Source: Poecilobothrus nobilitatus (taxonomy: Eukaryota > Arthropoda > Insecta > Diptera > Dolichopodidae). Taken from it: 64,000 bases of DNA. Where the stretch lies: positions 313,606,018-313,670,017 of the forward strand of contig OX352772.1 in assembly GCA_947095535.1 (NCBI GenBank), read 5' to 3'. This document shows, one piece after another, positions 38,488 through 49,782 of the stretch. Numbering within the stretch: the stretch's first letter is position 1; each line of letters begins with the position of its first letter. The position numbers were made by a program, and so were the translations under genes. A model generated the notes under the pieces. That model had not been told where the DNA came from and ran no database searches. It was given only the letters and a program-made list of their open reading frames with translations.

Positions 38488-40140
38488 AAAAGCAACAAAG
38501 ATAGAACCTTCAAATTTTGTACAATGATGTTTCTTCCCGTTCGATTTATGTCTCTGAAATTTAAGAGGATTTGGTCCATGGGTTTGGGTTTTGGAAGCTT
38601 CCGAACGAGCACCAGAGCAAATGAGATTATCTCCAAAACCAACAAAGATAGAACCTTTAAATTTTGTACAATGATGTTCCTTCCCGTTCGATTTATGTCT
38701 CTGAAATTTAAGAGGATTTGGTCCATGGGTTTGGATTTGGAAGCTTCCGAACGAGCCCCAGAGCAAATGAGATTATCTCCAAAACCAATAAAGATATAAC
38801 CTTTACTTTTGGCAGAATGGTGTTCTTTCATGTATGATTTAGGCCTCTGAAATTTAAGAGGATTTGGTCCATGGGTTTGGATTTGGAAGCTTCCGTACGA
38901 GCACCAGAGCAAATGAGATTATCTCCAAAACCAACAAAGATATAACCTTTAAATTTGGCAGGGTGGTGTTCTTTCATGTTTTATTTAAGTCTCTGAAATG
39001 TGAGAAGATTTGGTCCATGGGTTTGGATTTGGAAGCTTCCGAACGAGCCCCAGAGCAAACGAGATTATCTCCAAAACCAATAAAGATAGAACCTTTAAAT
39101 TTTTTATAATGATGTTTCTTCCAGTTTGATTTATGTCTCTAAAATTTCAGAGGATGTGGTCCATGGGTTTGGATTTTGGAAGCTTCCGAACGAGCCCCAG
39201 AGCAAATGAGATTATCTCCAAAAACAACAAATATAAAACCTTTAAATTTGGCCGAATGGTGTTTTTTCATGTTTGATTTAGGTCTCTGAAATTTGAGAGG
39301 ATTTGGCCATGGGTTTAAATTTGAAAGAAGTTGAACCGTGGATTCGAATTTTGGAAGCTTCCGAACGAGCCGCAGAGCAAATGAGATTATATCCAACACG
39401 AACAAAGGTAGAACCTTTGAATTCGGTACAATGGTGTTCTTTCGTGTTTGATTTATGTCTCTGAAATTTAAGAGGATTTGGTCCATGGGTTTGCTTTTGG
39501 AAGCTTCCGAACGAGCCCCAGAGCAAATGAGATTATCTCCAAAACCAATAAGGATATAACCTTTACTTTTGGCAGAATGGTGTTCTTTCATGTATGATTT
39601 AGGCCTCTGAAATTTGAGAGGATTTGGTCCTTGGGTTCGGATTTTGAAAGCTTTTGAACGAGCCTCAGAGCAAATGATATTATCTCCAAATGCAACAAAG
39701 ATATACCTTTAAATTAGGCAGAATGGTGTTCCTTCATGTTTGATTTATGTTTCTGAAATTTGTGAGGATTTGGTCCATGGGTTCAAATCTTGGAAGCTTC
39801 CGGACGAGCCCCAGAGCAAACGAGTATATCTCCACAACCAACAAAGATAGAACTTTTATTTTTAGTACAAAGGTGTTCTGTTATGTTTCCTTTTCTGTAA
39901 AATTGGAAACTGACATTTGAAAGAATTTGAACCATGGGTTCGTATTTTGGAAACTTCCGGACGAGTACAAGAGCAACGAGCATATCTCCAAAACCAACAA
40001 AAGTAGAACTTTTAAATTTAATAGAATGGTGTTCTGGCAAGTTTTCTTTATGTTCCTGAGATGGATTCGATTAATTGGAGTGGCAATTCGGGTAGCTGAC
40101 ACAAACTTCCCAAGGACTACCAATCTTCGAAAATAATTAA
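38487..40140. repeat. 146-bp-period tandem array (about 11 units)
   Basis: The landmark AAGCTTCCGAACGAGC recurs at 38595, 38741, 38887, 39033, 39180, 39355, 39501, 39648, 39794 and (as AAACTTCC) 39951, giving steps of 146, 146, 146, 147, 175, 146, 147, 146 and 157. Each unit also carries a GATTTGGTCCATGGGTT block and an ATTATCTCCAAAACCAAC block. The 175-bp step contains an extra ~29 bp. Units diverge toward the right edge. Because 146 is not a multiple of 3, open stretches here rotate through frames and are repeat artefacts, not a gene. Confidence 0.95.
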
Positions 40141-40494
40141 GATAGAAACTTAAAATTTTATACAAGGGTGTCAAGCATATCCCAAGCGGATGCCTCTTTT
40201 ACGTTCTTGAAATTCGAGTTGAATAAGACAGAAAAGGGAAGAAGTTCAAGCAGCTGCCAAAAACACTTATGGAATTTTAATTTAATTCGAATTATTCAGG
40301 TGTAGGGTATTAATAAGTCGGTTGCATCGACTTACTGTTACATTTACTTGTTTCTAATAAATTTTCCTATCGTTTTTTGTTATAATATATAAATATTATA
40401 TATATTATACATATAAATATTATAATAAAATATAATAAATTTTATTTTATTCAATATACCTACTTATGTGCTCTTTAACCAAAATTTATGATCG

Positions 40495-40578
40495 AATATT
40501 TTTTTAATTTTGGAAATGTGCATTCTTGAAAATCCTTCGTTTTTTCATTACTTATTTGAATAACTGTTAAACGTAAAT
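40495..40578 (+). repeat. Family A 3' end fragment
   Basis: TTTTGGAAATGTGCATTCTT followed by GAAAATCCTTCG matches the closing block of other family A copies, about 350 bp after the tandem array ends. Confidence 0.6.
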
Positions 40579-40844
40579 AAAAAACTAAACACATCCTATG
40601 TGTACACACCCTATCGACAAAGTTATTTCAATGTACTCTTATGAAATTCATCCTTTAATTTGAGCAAATGATTTATTTTACAATATTAATGATATAGATA
40701 TAGATACTTAGAAATACATATATATATTGCAAAATCCTTATACTTTAAGGTTTAGAAGACAGCTAAATGATAAATTTTTAAAAAGAAAATTTTGTCGCGA
40801 TTTGTCGAAATTTTGAGTGAAAGTTACATCTTAGTAGGATACGA

Positions 40845-41290
40845 TTTGTTTTTTTCTTGTTTTTTTTTCTTTCCACTTCTATAAGGAGCACAGAGCATCC
40901 ACTAAGTCATTTATTATTCATATTTGACGAAGACTCAGTATCTGAAATTATTAATTTCACTAAGCCATTGATTACTTGGCTTTAGCTATGTACAAGTCTA
41001 TAAAACGTTTATATTTCTTTATTTTCATGTTATCTTTTACCTTATGCAAGAATTATTTTATTATTTATATATTATACAATATGTCATTAATTATAAGATA
41101 TATTTACTTATTTTTCATTTAATTATTTTTATTATATACTAACACTATACATATGCCAACATTATATATATGCCAATACTAAGTATATATTATAAGAAAA
41201 ATCTATATTATTTTTTATTAATTTATATGACCTCTGAATCCGAGACCTTTCGAATGAAAGGTCAATGTCTTAACCACTACACTCTTCTCT
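40845..41290 (-). mobile_element. SINE-B, longest copy, minus strand
   Basis: On the minus strand the head has an A box (TAGTGGTTAAGAC, 41267-41279) and a B-box-like GGTCTCGGATTC (41235-41247). The body shares CATCCACTAAGTCATTTATT and TTCACTAAGCCATTGATTAC (plus strand) with the other two copies. The 3' end is an A-rich tail (T runs at 40845-40875 on the plus strand). Head and body order support a tRNA-derived SINE. Confidence 0.65.
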
Positions 41291-41379
41291 GAAATCTATA
41301 CGAGTAGTTTACGATAAGGATGCTAAAAGTTTCATAAAATTGAGGAGTGGCATTATATACTATAGTGTTCTTGTTAAAA

Positions 41380-43122
41380 AACGAGGAAGAATACAGTTGC
41401 CTTTGTCAACTCTTAGATGCCCGTACGAACTGTTAGTATGTTCACAGCCTGTCACTCTGCTTACAATATTATTTTTTTAATATTTTAGTATTTTAAAATA
41501 ATTTGGGTGAATTTTATAATTTCTAGAACTATGGGTTGTACATATATTCAAACTATATGTTTATATGTACATTCTTCAAAAGCAGATTCTAACCTTTCAC
41601 ATAACGATTATCAATCCAAAACTTTTTCAAATATTCTATAGTACCATTTAATACTAAGCGGTAAATGTATATTAAATTTACTTAGTACAAAATAGTAAAT
41701 ATAATTTTAAATATTATATTATATTATATTTAAATATTCCATTGACAGAATAATTTCTTATAAGTACAATAAAATACATATATGTATGTAAATACGGCGC
41801 TATATAATATACATCTATACTCTTATCATTCATTCACTAGTGACATTACGATATGTAAATAAACATGATATTATTATATAAGTATGTATATATATTAATA
41901 TCATATAAATAAAAATTCTTCAAGCAACCGTTATGTTGTTTATTTAATTACATTTTTTTGTACTACGCATTATATCCTCAACAATTTCAAATTATCGAGT
42001 AAAACAAAATGCAAAAAATTCGTTAAAGAAATTTGTTAGAAAATTTGAAAAAATCAAGTAACACTTTCGTCAATTATAAAGTACCCCTATATTATTAAAA
42101 AAAGTTATTAACAGAAATAAGAGTATAATGTTGAAGCTTTAATTTTTGTGTATTACTTCAAAAAAATTTTATCAGGTGTTCAAGTTACAGGTGTTTAAAA
42201 ATAAGAAATTTTCAGTTTTTGACCCCTTACAGCTCCTAAACGGGGGGTGATAGAAAAAAAAATTTCTGAAATGACTCATACTTATTTTCAAAGATCTAAC
42301 TTCTGTCAAAATTTCAAGTTTCCAACTTAAACCGTTTAGAAGATAGAAGGGTTGAAGGATTTTGCAAAATTTGAGTTTCACATAACGGTAAATTAAGACA
42401 CCGTATGCCACAAATATATATTTATTGTATATATACTTTTAAAGCTAATGAAAGTAGTAATCGTTTGTCGTTTTCAAAATGAAGATATACCTTATACAAC
42501 TTGTGCTATAACAATTTAAATATAGTGCTTTTTTGAACCTTTGGGGAGAAAATTTTAACAGAAGTTAGATCTTTGAAAATAAGTATGAGTTATTTCAGAA
42601 ATTTTTTTTGTATCACCCCCCGTTTAGGAGTTGTAAGGGGTCAAAAACTGAAAATTTCCTATTTATAAACACCTGTAACTTGAACACCTGTTAAAATTTT
42701 TTTGAAGTAATACACAAAAATTAAAGCTTTAACATTATACTTTTATTTCTGTTAACAACTTTTTTTAATAATATAGGGTTACTTTATAATTGACGAAAGT
42801 GTTACTTGATTTTTTCAAATTTTCTAACAAATTTCTTTAACGAATTTTTTGCATTTTGTTTTACTCGATAATTTGAAATTGTTGAGGATATAATGCGTAG
42901 TACAAAAAAATGTAAATAAATAAACAACATAACGGTTGCTTGAAGAATTTTTATTTATATGATATTGTTATACATACATACTTATATAATATCATGTTTA
43001 TTTACATATCGTATATGTCACTAGTGAATGAATGATAAGAGTATAGATGACAGGCTGTGAACATACTAACTGTTCGTACGGGTATCTAAGAGTTGACAAA
43101 GGCAACTGTATTCTTCCTCGTT
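41380..43122. mobile_element. Foldback element with long inverted arms
   Basis: The sequence from AACGAGGAAGAATACAG at 41380 reappears inverted, ending CTTCCTCGTT at 43122. The left arm (41380 to about 42310) and right arm (about 42548-43122) are near-identical where both are present; the right arm lacks about 350 bp corresponding to 41460-41810. About 240 bp separate the arms. Arm sequence is the same as 6089-7010. It looks like two copies of the 6.1-kb element's left half joined head to head. Open stretches inside (for example 42172-42411) are not genes. Confidence 0.85.
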
Positions 43123-43509
43123 TTAAATAAATTTGTCTATTTAAAACAAAAAAAATAAAAGTCATTCCAATTATGTATTTTACTATTTAAATAAAAACGT
43201 TCTTGCGCCTAAACTAGCTAATGTTAACGTTTAATTGTCATTTTCTACTTTCGAATAGTGTGGAACATAATAAATTTATTTTCATAATTAAAATATTAAA
43301 ACAAAAACCTTAAAAATTGGACCACCTTCTGATTGAACTATTTTTTTGTTTTTTATGATATCAAGGATGTTCAATGAAACAAGTTTCACTTTATACATTT
43401 TTATTGTTTAAGGAAATTTATACTAATAAGTAATAACTAAATGAGGTTCTAAGACCCCCAATTGCTCAGTAATAAAACATTTAATTTAATTTTTTACTAT
43501 TCATTATTT

Positions 43510-44140
43510 TTTTTTGAAAAATTATCTTATTAGTTTCATTCTGTTCATCCATTCGTCGTTCTGTTTATAAAACTACTACACGCTTTAAAACAGAACGATT
43601 AAATTTGTTCGTCAAAATTATTGAATTTTTTGTAATTTAGTATTTAATGTTTACTTGCCTTGATCAAGTAGTACATTAGTACTAAAGGACATATAACCTA
43701 TTGTTTGGTCACAAAAGCGAGATGTTATTTAGTTGGTTCAATTTCTACAAATCCATAGTAGACTTGTGCTTGTTCCACTTCTCTATAATGTGTTTTAATG
43801 ATTACCACCAACCCTCGTAAAACAAAAATTACCATTATGTAAAAACAAAATTTTGTAAGATTTTGATTCTTTTATATGTCAACAACTGATTTAGATAGGA
43901 CCTTCAAATTTTGAATCAAAACCCAGCATTATATAGTTTTACATGTCTTAACAGTATAGGATTTTCTTAAAATTAAAGAAAGTATCTTTTGATTTTTTAC
44001 AATTTTCCCTTCAATTATAAATCCAAAGAAATATTAAAATTTTGGTGGCAAAATCATAATATTTTAAACAGCTTTTATTGTTTTTTGCATAATGTGCACC
44101 TTTAAAAACCTTTGTTTTTACATTCTGCCTGTTCTTTTTT
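43510..44140 (+). repeat. Family A dispersed repeat
   Basis: TTAGTTTCATTCTGTTC, CATTCGTCGTTCTGTTTAT near the start and ATAATGTGCACCTTTAAAAA then ACATTCTGCCTG at the end. The GTAGCCCC block is lost, so the middle is deleted or diverged. Confidence 0.65.
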
Positions 44141-45620
44141 TTTCAAGTTAATTAAAAATTATCTTAATTGTAGAACACAAAACTTTCAAATTAATTTTTT
44201 TTAACTTTTAAAATATAATGAGAAGATAATGTACTCGTACAACTTTATTTTAATTGTTGACATAAGGAGTTTTTGATACACAGATTTATGTATCTATAGA
44301 TGCATACTGAGATGAACTTATTTCAACATATAAAACAACGAATCATTACAAATACATAAATCATAGATTTCGAAAAGTGTTTTTAGTTTTTATAACTGAA
44401 AATCAAAAAAAAGAAAAAATTTGCGCAATCATATAACAAGTATATTTGAAAAACACTTTTTTAAATTAATTCTGTTTGAAATCATGGGGTTTTTAAGACA
44501 ACTTAATTTTTGTACAACATATTCATATAAATTTGAACTTAATTTTATGATATATTCAATGCTCATATTTTTTATGCTTTTGAAATGCTTTTAATACAAT
44601 TCATTCATTTTGTTCAAGATTTAATTTCACATTCAATTACAAGTTACAAATAATCCAAAGAAAAATTGACCTATACTTACATTTATGTTAAATTGAAAGA
44701 TATTTGTTTTTTTTTTTTTCAGTTATTGTTTAACTTTTTAAAGTTCAGATACAATGTCATAAGTTAAAAATGTTGTAAAACTTTTATTTTCATTTACATT
44801 TAATTTTTAAATTGAATTATACCTGTTGTGATATACGTAATATTACACATTATAGGTATATTATAATATATATCCGGATTCCGAATATCATTATAAGTTC
44901 ATTAAGATTTTTTTTTTAAAGTATACCTAAAGTAAAAGTTTATTAAATTTTTAAGTTAAAAAAACAACAAAATTAAATAATGGTATCTTAATTAAAATGA
45001 AATATTAATATAATTTATGTACATCAGAATATGTTCCTACTGTTTTATTCAGAGTTATATATTTTTACTGTGAAATACAATAACTATATAATATAATAAT
45101 TACAATAGAATTGAAACACAATATAGGTGGAATAGTTCAACATTGTTAAAATAACTAAATATCCTAATATAAAGTTAACTTTTACTACTGAAAAAACAAA
45201 CCAGTTAATCATTTAATATACATATATCCAACTGGTAGAAATTAAGATGTAGACTGCTACTTTAGCATCTTTTATTACATTTCTTAAGGGTTTTTTTTTC
45301 TTTGATTTTTTGCTGCTTTCTTTTTCAAATCCACACCAAGTTTATATATTATATAGCTTTTAGCTGTTTTTAAGTTGATTTTAAAATAATGATTTTGAAT
45401 TAAGAATGATTTTAAAGTAAAGTAAAAACAAAATTTTATTTGGTTACTATTTTAGATTTAAAAGCATTTAACGTCGAATTAATTTCAAAACATTACCCAT
45501 ACAAATTTACCATTATACGAAACATAACTTATATGAAAATTTTCGATCGTTTTTAATAAATTATCTTATACTATGTCTATTTTTAAATTTCTAGATTTCA
45601 TCACAGATTGAATTTGATTA
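44141..45620. other. AT-rich noncoding stretch
   Basis: Nothing recognised between the family A copy and the DD41D mariner. Confidence 0.5.
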
Positions 45621-45622
45621 TA

Positions 45623-46517
45623 TAGAGTTTTCCAATTTGAGCGATATGATTTCTAAGTGACGTTTCGGCCATTTATAGTATGTCATGATCTGTCATTTTT
45701 TTTCATTGTATTCAGTAATGTTTACAATTTCATTATTCACCACCGTAAACATCGTGAATTTGCTGATTTTGTCTTGGAACAACTTGAAAACGATAACGAT
45801 TTTTTTAAGAAAATCATCTTCTCCGATGAGGCTCACTTTCATCTGAACGGTGCGGTAAATAAACAAAACTGTCGATTCTGGTGCGAAGAAAATCCACAAA
45901 TTATTCATGAACAACCATTATATTCACCTAAATTAACAGTTTAGTGTGGTTTTTGGTCTGGTGGAATCATCGGTCCGTACTTCTTTCGAAATGAAGCTGG
46001 TAACACCGTTACTGTCAATATCTGGTTCCAACAAGACGGGGCTACGTGCCACACAGCACGTGCAACAACCGAATTATTGCGAGAAAAGTTTGGAGATTCG
46101 ATTATTTCAAGAAATTGTGACATTAAATGGCCTCCAAGAAGTTGTGCTTTAACACCATTAGACTATTTCTTGTGAAGTTATTTGAAGTCATTGGTCTTTA
46201 GTATTGCTAGACCAGACTATTCTAGTATTGCTAGACCAGAGCTATTGCTAACCAGACTGTCTTCAAGCTTTAGAAATCAATATTGAACGTGCTATTCATG
46301 ACATACGACTTGATTTAGTGGAAAAAGTGCTCGAAAATTGGGTTCATCGAATTTATTCCTGCAAAAGAAGTCGTGGAGGCCATTTGAATGTCGTTTTATT
46401 GAGAACTTAATTGTATCGATTGTACTTCACATTAAATAAAAAACATTTGAATTTCCTTAAGAATTAGTGTGTTTTTTTTTTTGAAAGAAATCATATCACT
46501 CAAATTGGAAAACCCTG
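45623..46517 (+). mobile_element. Internally deleted DD41D (rosa-like) mariner element
   Basis: The left end at 45623 and the inverted right end at 46517 match over more than 30 bases (GTTTTCCAATTTGAG then GATATGATTTCT), and TA dinucleotides flank both, the target duplication of Tc1/mariner insertions. At 895 bp it is shorter than the usual ~1.3 kb. The DNA-binding domain is missing. Motifs in order are IIFSDEAHFHLNG (first catalytic Asp), WFQQDGATCHTA (second) and LTPLDYFL (third). Exactly 41 residues separate the second and third Asp, the spacing of the DD41D or rosa group. The intact termini suggest it was the more recent of the two mariners here. Confidence 0.85.
45657..46410 (+). pseudogene. 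DD41D mariner transposase pseudogene
   Basis: The catalytic half is readable from HHRKHREFADFVLEQL to the C-terminal RSRGGHLNVV, stopping at 46408-46410. Breaks are: loss of the N-terminal DNA-binding half; TGG to TAG in the LTVWCGFW motif near 45942; deletion of roughly 28 residues between the TVN stretch and WFQQDG; TGG to TGA after LTPLDYFL; and a small tandem duplication at 46200-46250 containing AGTATTGCTAGACCAGA twice. All three catalytic Asp remain. Confidence 0.85.
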
Positions 46518-46639
46518 TACTTAGCACTAATGAAATAAATTACATTTTTAAAGGAGAGTTAATTTTTTTTTTTAATTTAAACTTCTGTTTGTATCTACTT
46601 TAATTTTCTTCAAGCAAAGAACAAATTTATTTTCTGTGT

Positions 46640-46745
46640 CCACCACATAACCGATGTACACGTGGTCCGGGCTGTACACGTGCCCACAGACAGACAAACA
46701 CCGCTTCAAAAACACTTAATTCAACTTAACCTACCGGAGAAATGC
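46640..46745 (-). repeat. Dispersed repeat fragment with CACGTGTACAG block
   Basis: On the minus strand reads GGTGTTTGTCTGTCTGTGGG, CACGTGTACAGCCCGGACC and CACGTGTACATCGG, with the CACGTGTACA motif twice. Resembles 2.09-2.14 kb. Confidence 0.4.
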
Positions 46746-46964
46746 ATATATGCAAAAATCTGACAAAATAACAATAACAATAGTATATTACAATAAGGGG
46801 AAATTATAAAATATTCAACAAATTAGATATATCTGTTCAACAGCAACTATAACCATGGTTGCTCAAAACTATTCATACATATAAATATTAAATTTTGAGT
46901 TAAATTTTTATAACACGTTTGAAAACCGGAATTATACAAAGATATCCCTATAAAATAAAGATAA

Positions 46965-47645
46965 ACAAGGCAGAATATAAAATAAAAGATTTTTAAAATA
47001 CAAATTTTTCAAAAGACAGAAAAACAAGTTTAGAATTTATTGTGAGTTTTTAATATATGTTAACAAATAACACAAGTAAAAAAGTGGAGTTTCAATATGA
47101 ATGTTTCACTTTGAAAGAATTTGTACCGGTAATGCGTAAATAATAAATTTTCAATTTTGTAGTCCTAATAGCTCTATAAAACTGGGAGAAATATTAAAAA
47201 ACTTTTCTAACTTTGCTTTTTTCTAAAGATATTTTTTCTTTCCAAATTACGAGGATCTAAAGAAAAACTTTCTGAAAATATTAAGGAAATAAAATCTAAA
47301 CAATATTTTTTTTTACATAACGGTAAATTTAAATACTAAATTTCAAAAAATTATAAAATTTTTATGTTGATTTAGCAAGCTAAAAAAACATTGATTTAGA
47401 ATACTCCTGTCGTTTCGTATTTTTAGATTGGATAAATTTTAAGTAAAACCTTAAATATACACATTTGAAAATATGATATTTTCAAAGTTTTGAGGATTGC
47501 TATTTCGTAATGGATGAATGGATGCTATACATAAAAAAATTGTTCTAATTTTTTTTTTTAAAACCTATCCATTGTTAAGATTTCGTTGTTCTATTTTAAA
47601 CATTTTTAACACATCCTCTTGTTTGAAAAGGTGTTCATTACATAA
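46965..47645 (-). repeat. Family A dispersed repeat
   Basis: Inverted copy: AAGGCAGAATATAAAATAAA at the left end, ATAACGGTAAATTTAAATAC, GGATTGCTATTTCGTAATGG, and AACCTATCCATTGTTAAG at the right. Confidence 0.7.
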
Positions 47646-48877
47646 CATTTTATGTAGGTATAGAATATTCCATAGATACAATAAATATACGTAAATATTT
47701 ACACTACTCCTCATTGGAATGTTCAATTGTCCAAATTTCTGAATTTTACAAATTAGTTAAGGAAAAAAATCATTTTCAATTTATATTTTAATAATAATTA
47801 ATATAAATTATACTTTCATTTTCAACTAAAGCATCTTACAGTACAATAATTAATCTAATTTTTCACTTTTCTTTTTTATTATTCTACTTTTTCTAACATA
47901 ATTAAAAAATCTTTCTAGTAGCCAGCCATCCTTCTTATTTTTTTTCTGTTTTTAACAAGAATTAGATATATATACATTAAATTTAAAAAATATTGTCTGT
48001 ATTAAATTAAAATTCTTAACACATTCTTATAAGTTATTTCACACAATAATTAATTTTTCAATTTATTTTCATTTTCAATGTTCTATCAAGTTTAATTTTA
48101 CTTTTTCTTTTTTTTAAATATGTTTTAAACATTATTTGTTATTGTCTTTCATTTTTTTTTTTTTTTAAATGATAATGAATAAAAATTATAATTCTTAAGA
48201 ATAAATTTTTTTCATTCATTCAATACCTACTTCTTTTAATACATAATATTTCATAGATACAATAACTACTTTTAAAAACTGTCAATTTCAAATTGTTTTC
48301 AATACCAGTTTTGTATTGGATTTTCTCCCAAAGATGTCAGTAAAAACAGAATATAGAAAAAAGTACGCATTTAATTTGTTTAATATTCAATTATCGCATC
48401 TAAGTATTTTGTATTTCAGATTAAATGATATTTGATAATTTAAAATAATATTATAGAAAGTTAAAATAATTATGAAAAAAAAAAAAAACAAAAAAATCTG
48501 TATTCTGATTTAAGTATTTTAAGAAGTTTAAAAAAATTCAAGTCAATCAACATTTTCTAGATTTAACAAATAAATAGTGTCTCAAGACATTATCTTTTAA
48601 ATTTTATTGTAAAATCACTTTCTATGTAAAAAAATAATATGTAAATGTGTTAACTAAACTTTCTTTATTTCATATATTGTTCCGAGACAAGCCTAATAAT
48701 TAATACGATTACTATAATATATAATATGTATATGTACCCATTTGAATGTTCTTATACACATATTACAAAATATTTAAATTCATTTCATCTTTTGATTACA
48801 GTATTGAACAAAATGATAACAGTTACTTACTTACTTACTTTTTTAATTTTTTTTTATTTTTAGATAAAGATACATAT
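47646..48877. other. AT-rich noncoding stretch
   Basis: A short ACTT microsatellite lies at about 48826-48840, shortly before the hAT insertion. Nothing else recognised. Confidence 0.5.
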
Positions 48878-48885
48878 ATGCGAAA

Positions 48886-49774
48886 CAGCGTTGTCAGAAT
48901 GAAATTCTAAAATAACGGTATTTTACGTAAAAAATTGTTTTGGAATTTATTACCTTGAAACTTATCCTAAATACAACCAAACCAAAGTGTTTGTGATGCT
49001 CTTAAAATTTTTTGCGATTTTAAATTTAAATATTCTTGGAAGGTTTCAAAAAATTTCTTGTCTTTTATTACTATGTTTAAAATAATTATGTGTATTGCGA
49101 GCTAATAATTCGCATTCATAACCTTACAAGCAGCATTAGAATATATATGGAGCGAGTGACAAATACATTTCAAAATGAAAATTTCAGAACATTTTTTGAT
49201 AAAGTTAGCAGCTATTGAGTTATATTTTCCCATCATAGCATTGCAACCGTCACTGGCAAAACTAATTATCTATATTATCCAGTGAAATTTTTCTATCCGT
49301 GAAAGTTTTAATAACACAATTAAATGCGTATTACATTCTTCAACAGCGAAGAAAATTGCATTTTTATTAACTTTCAAATTTTTGCATTTTAGGAATAATA
49401 TTATATAAACCATATAAAATAATTTTACTTTACTCAATAGAAAAAGTTTTTGAAATTTGAATAACTAGCAAGTAATTGAGTAACTTGAGTAGATTTGAAT
49501 TTTGAATAAAATGACAATTGACCAAATATTAACAAATTAAACATAACTATTTTTGTAAAATATGTTTGAACTTTGAATAAAAAAAAGCTGCCAAATGCCA
49601 ACATTTAATATCATGTGAACTACTTTTTGAAAGGGATGTTTGGCAAAAAATTTAATTTTATTTATTAGGAAAAAATTACGATGTTTTCTAACAAGGTAAT
49701 TTTTTATTACCTTGGTGGTTTTTGGGAAGAAATTACCTTGAAACAAGGTAATTACGGTGACGATGGCAACGCTG
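48886..49774 (-). mobile_element. hAT transposon remnant with 8-bp target duplication
   Basis: The element starts CAGCGTTGTCA and ends with the inverted form TGGCAACGCTG, typical hAT termini. The octamer ATGCGAAA flanks it on both sides (48878-48885 and 49775-49782), an exact 8-bp target duplication as expected for hAT. Subterminal inverted pieces around the ATTACCTTG motif lie inside the right end (about 49690-49755). At 889 bp it is far shorter than a full hAT (2.5-4 kb), so it is an internally deleted, non-autonomous derivative that kept part of the transposase gene. Confidence 0.85.
49102..49260 (-). pseudogene. hAT transposase fragment
   Basis: This 52-codon open stretch on the minus strand begins FASDGCNAMMGKYNS and continues through KCICHSLH and NAACKV. 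The DGCN-MMG stretch (containing a catalytic Asp) followed by C-x-C-H-x2-H is characteristic of the hAT group related to ZBED/SCAND3-like proteins. A stop codon lies four codons upstream; further upstream the same frame is open but not recognisable. The fragment ends at a stop within the element. Confidence 0.8.
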
Positions 49775-49782
49775 ATGCGAAA

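Larger units (their letters stand above)
37045..40350 (+). mobile_element. Composite tandem-repeat-bearing element (candidate)
   Basis: The left edge AGGAAGAGTGCAGT...GATACCCATATGAAC resembles the AGGAAGAATACAGT...GATACCCGTACGAAC terminus at 6.09 and 41.38 kb. The right edge GTAGGGTATTAATAAG at about 40304 faces inward with a GGGTAT block. Between them lie the 37.2-kb array, the retrotransposon tail, a family A fragment (38283-38487) and the 146-bp array. The interpretation as one element with internal tandem repeats is inference. Confidence 0.35.

Noticed and set aside
38442..39591. Long open frames on both strands (up to 156 codons) with repeated peptide blocks
   Set aside because: They follow the 146-bp tandem units; because the period is not a multiple of three, the same DNA appears in rotating frames. 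No start context, domain or codon bias.
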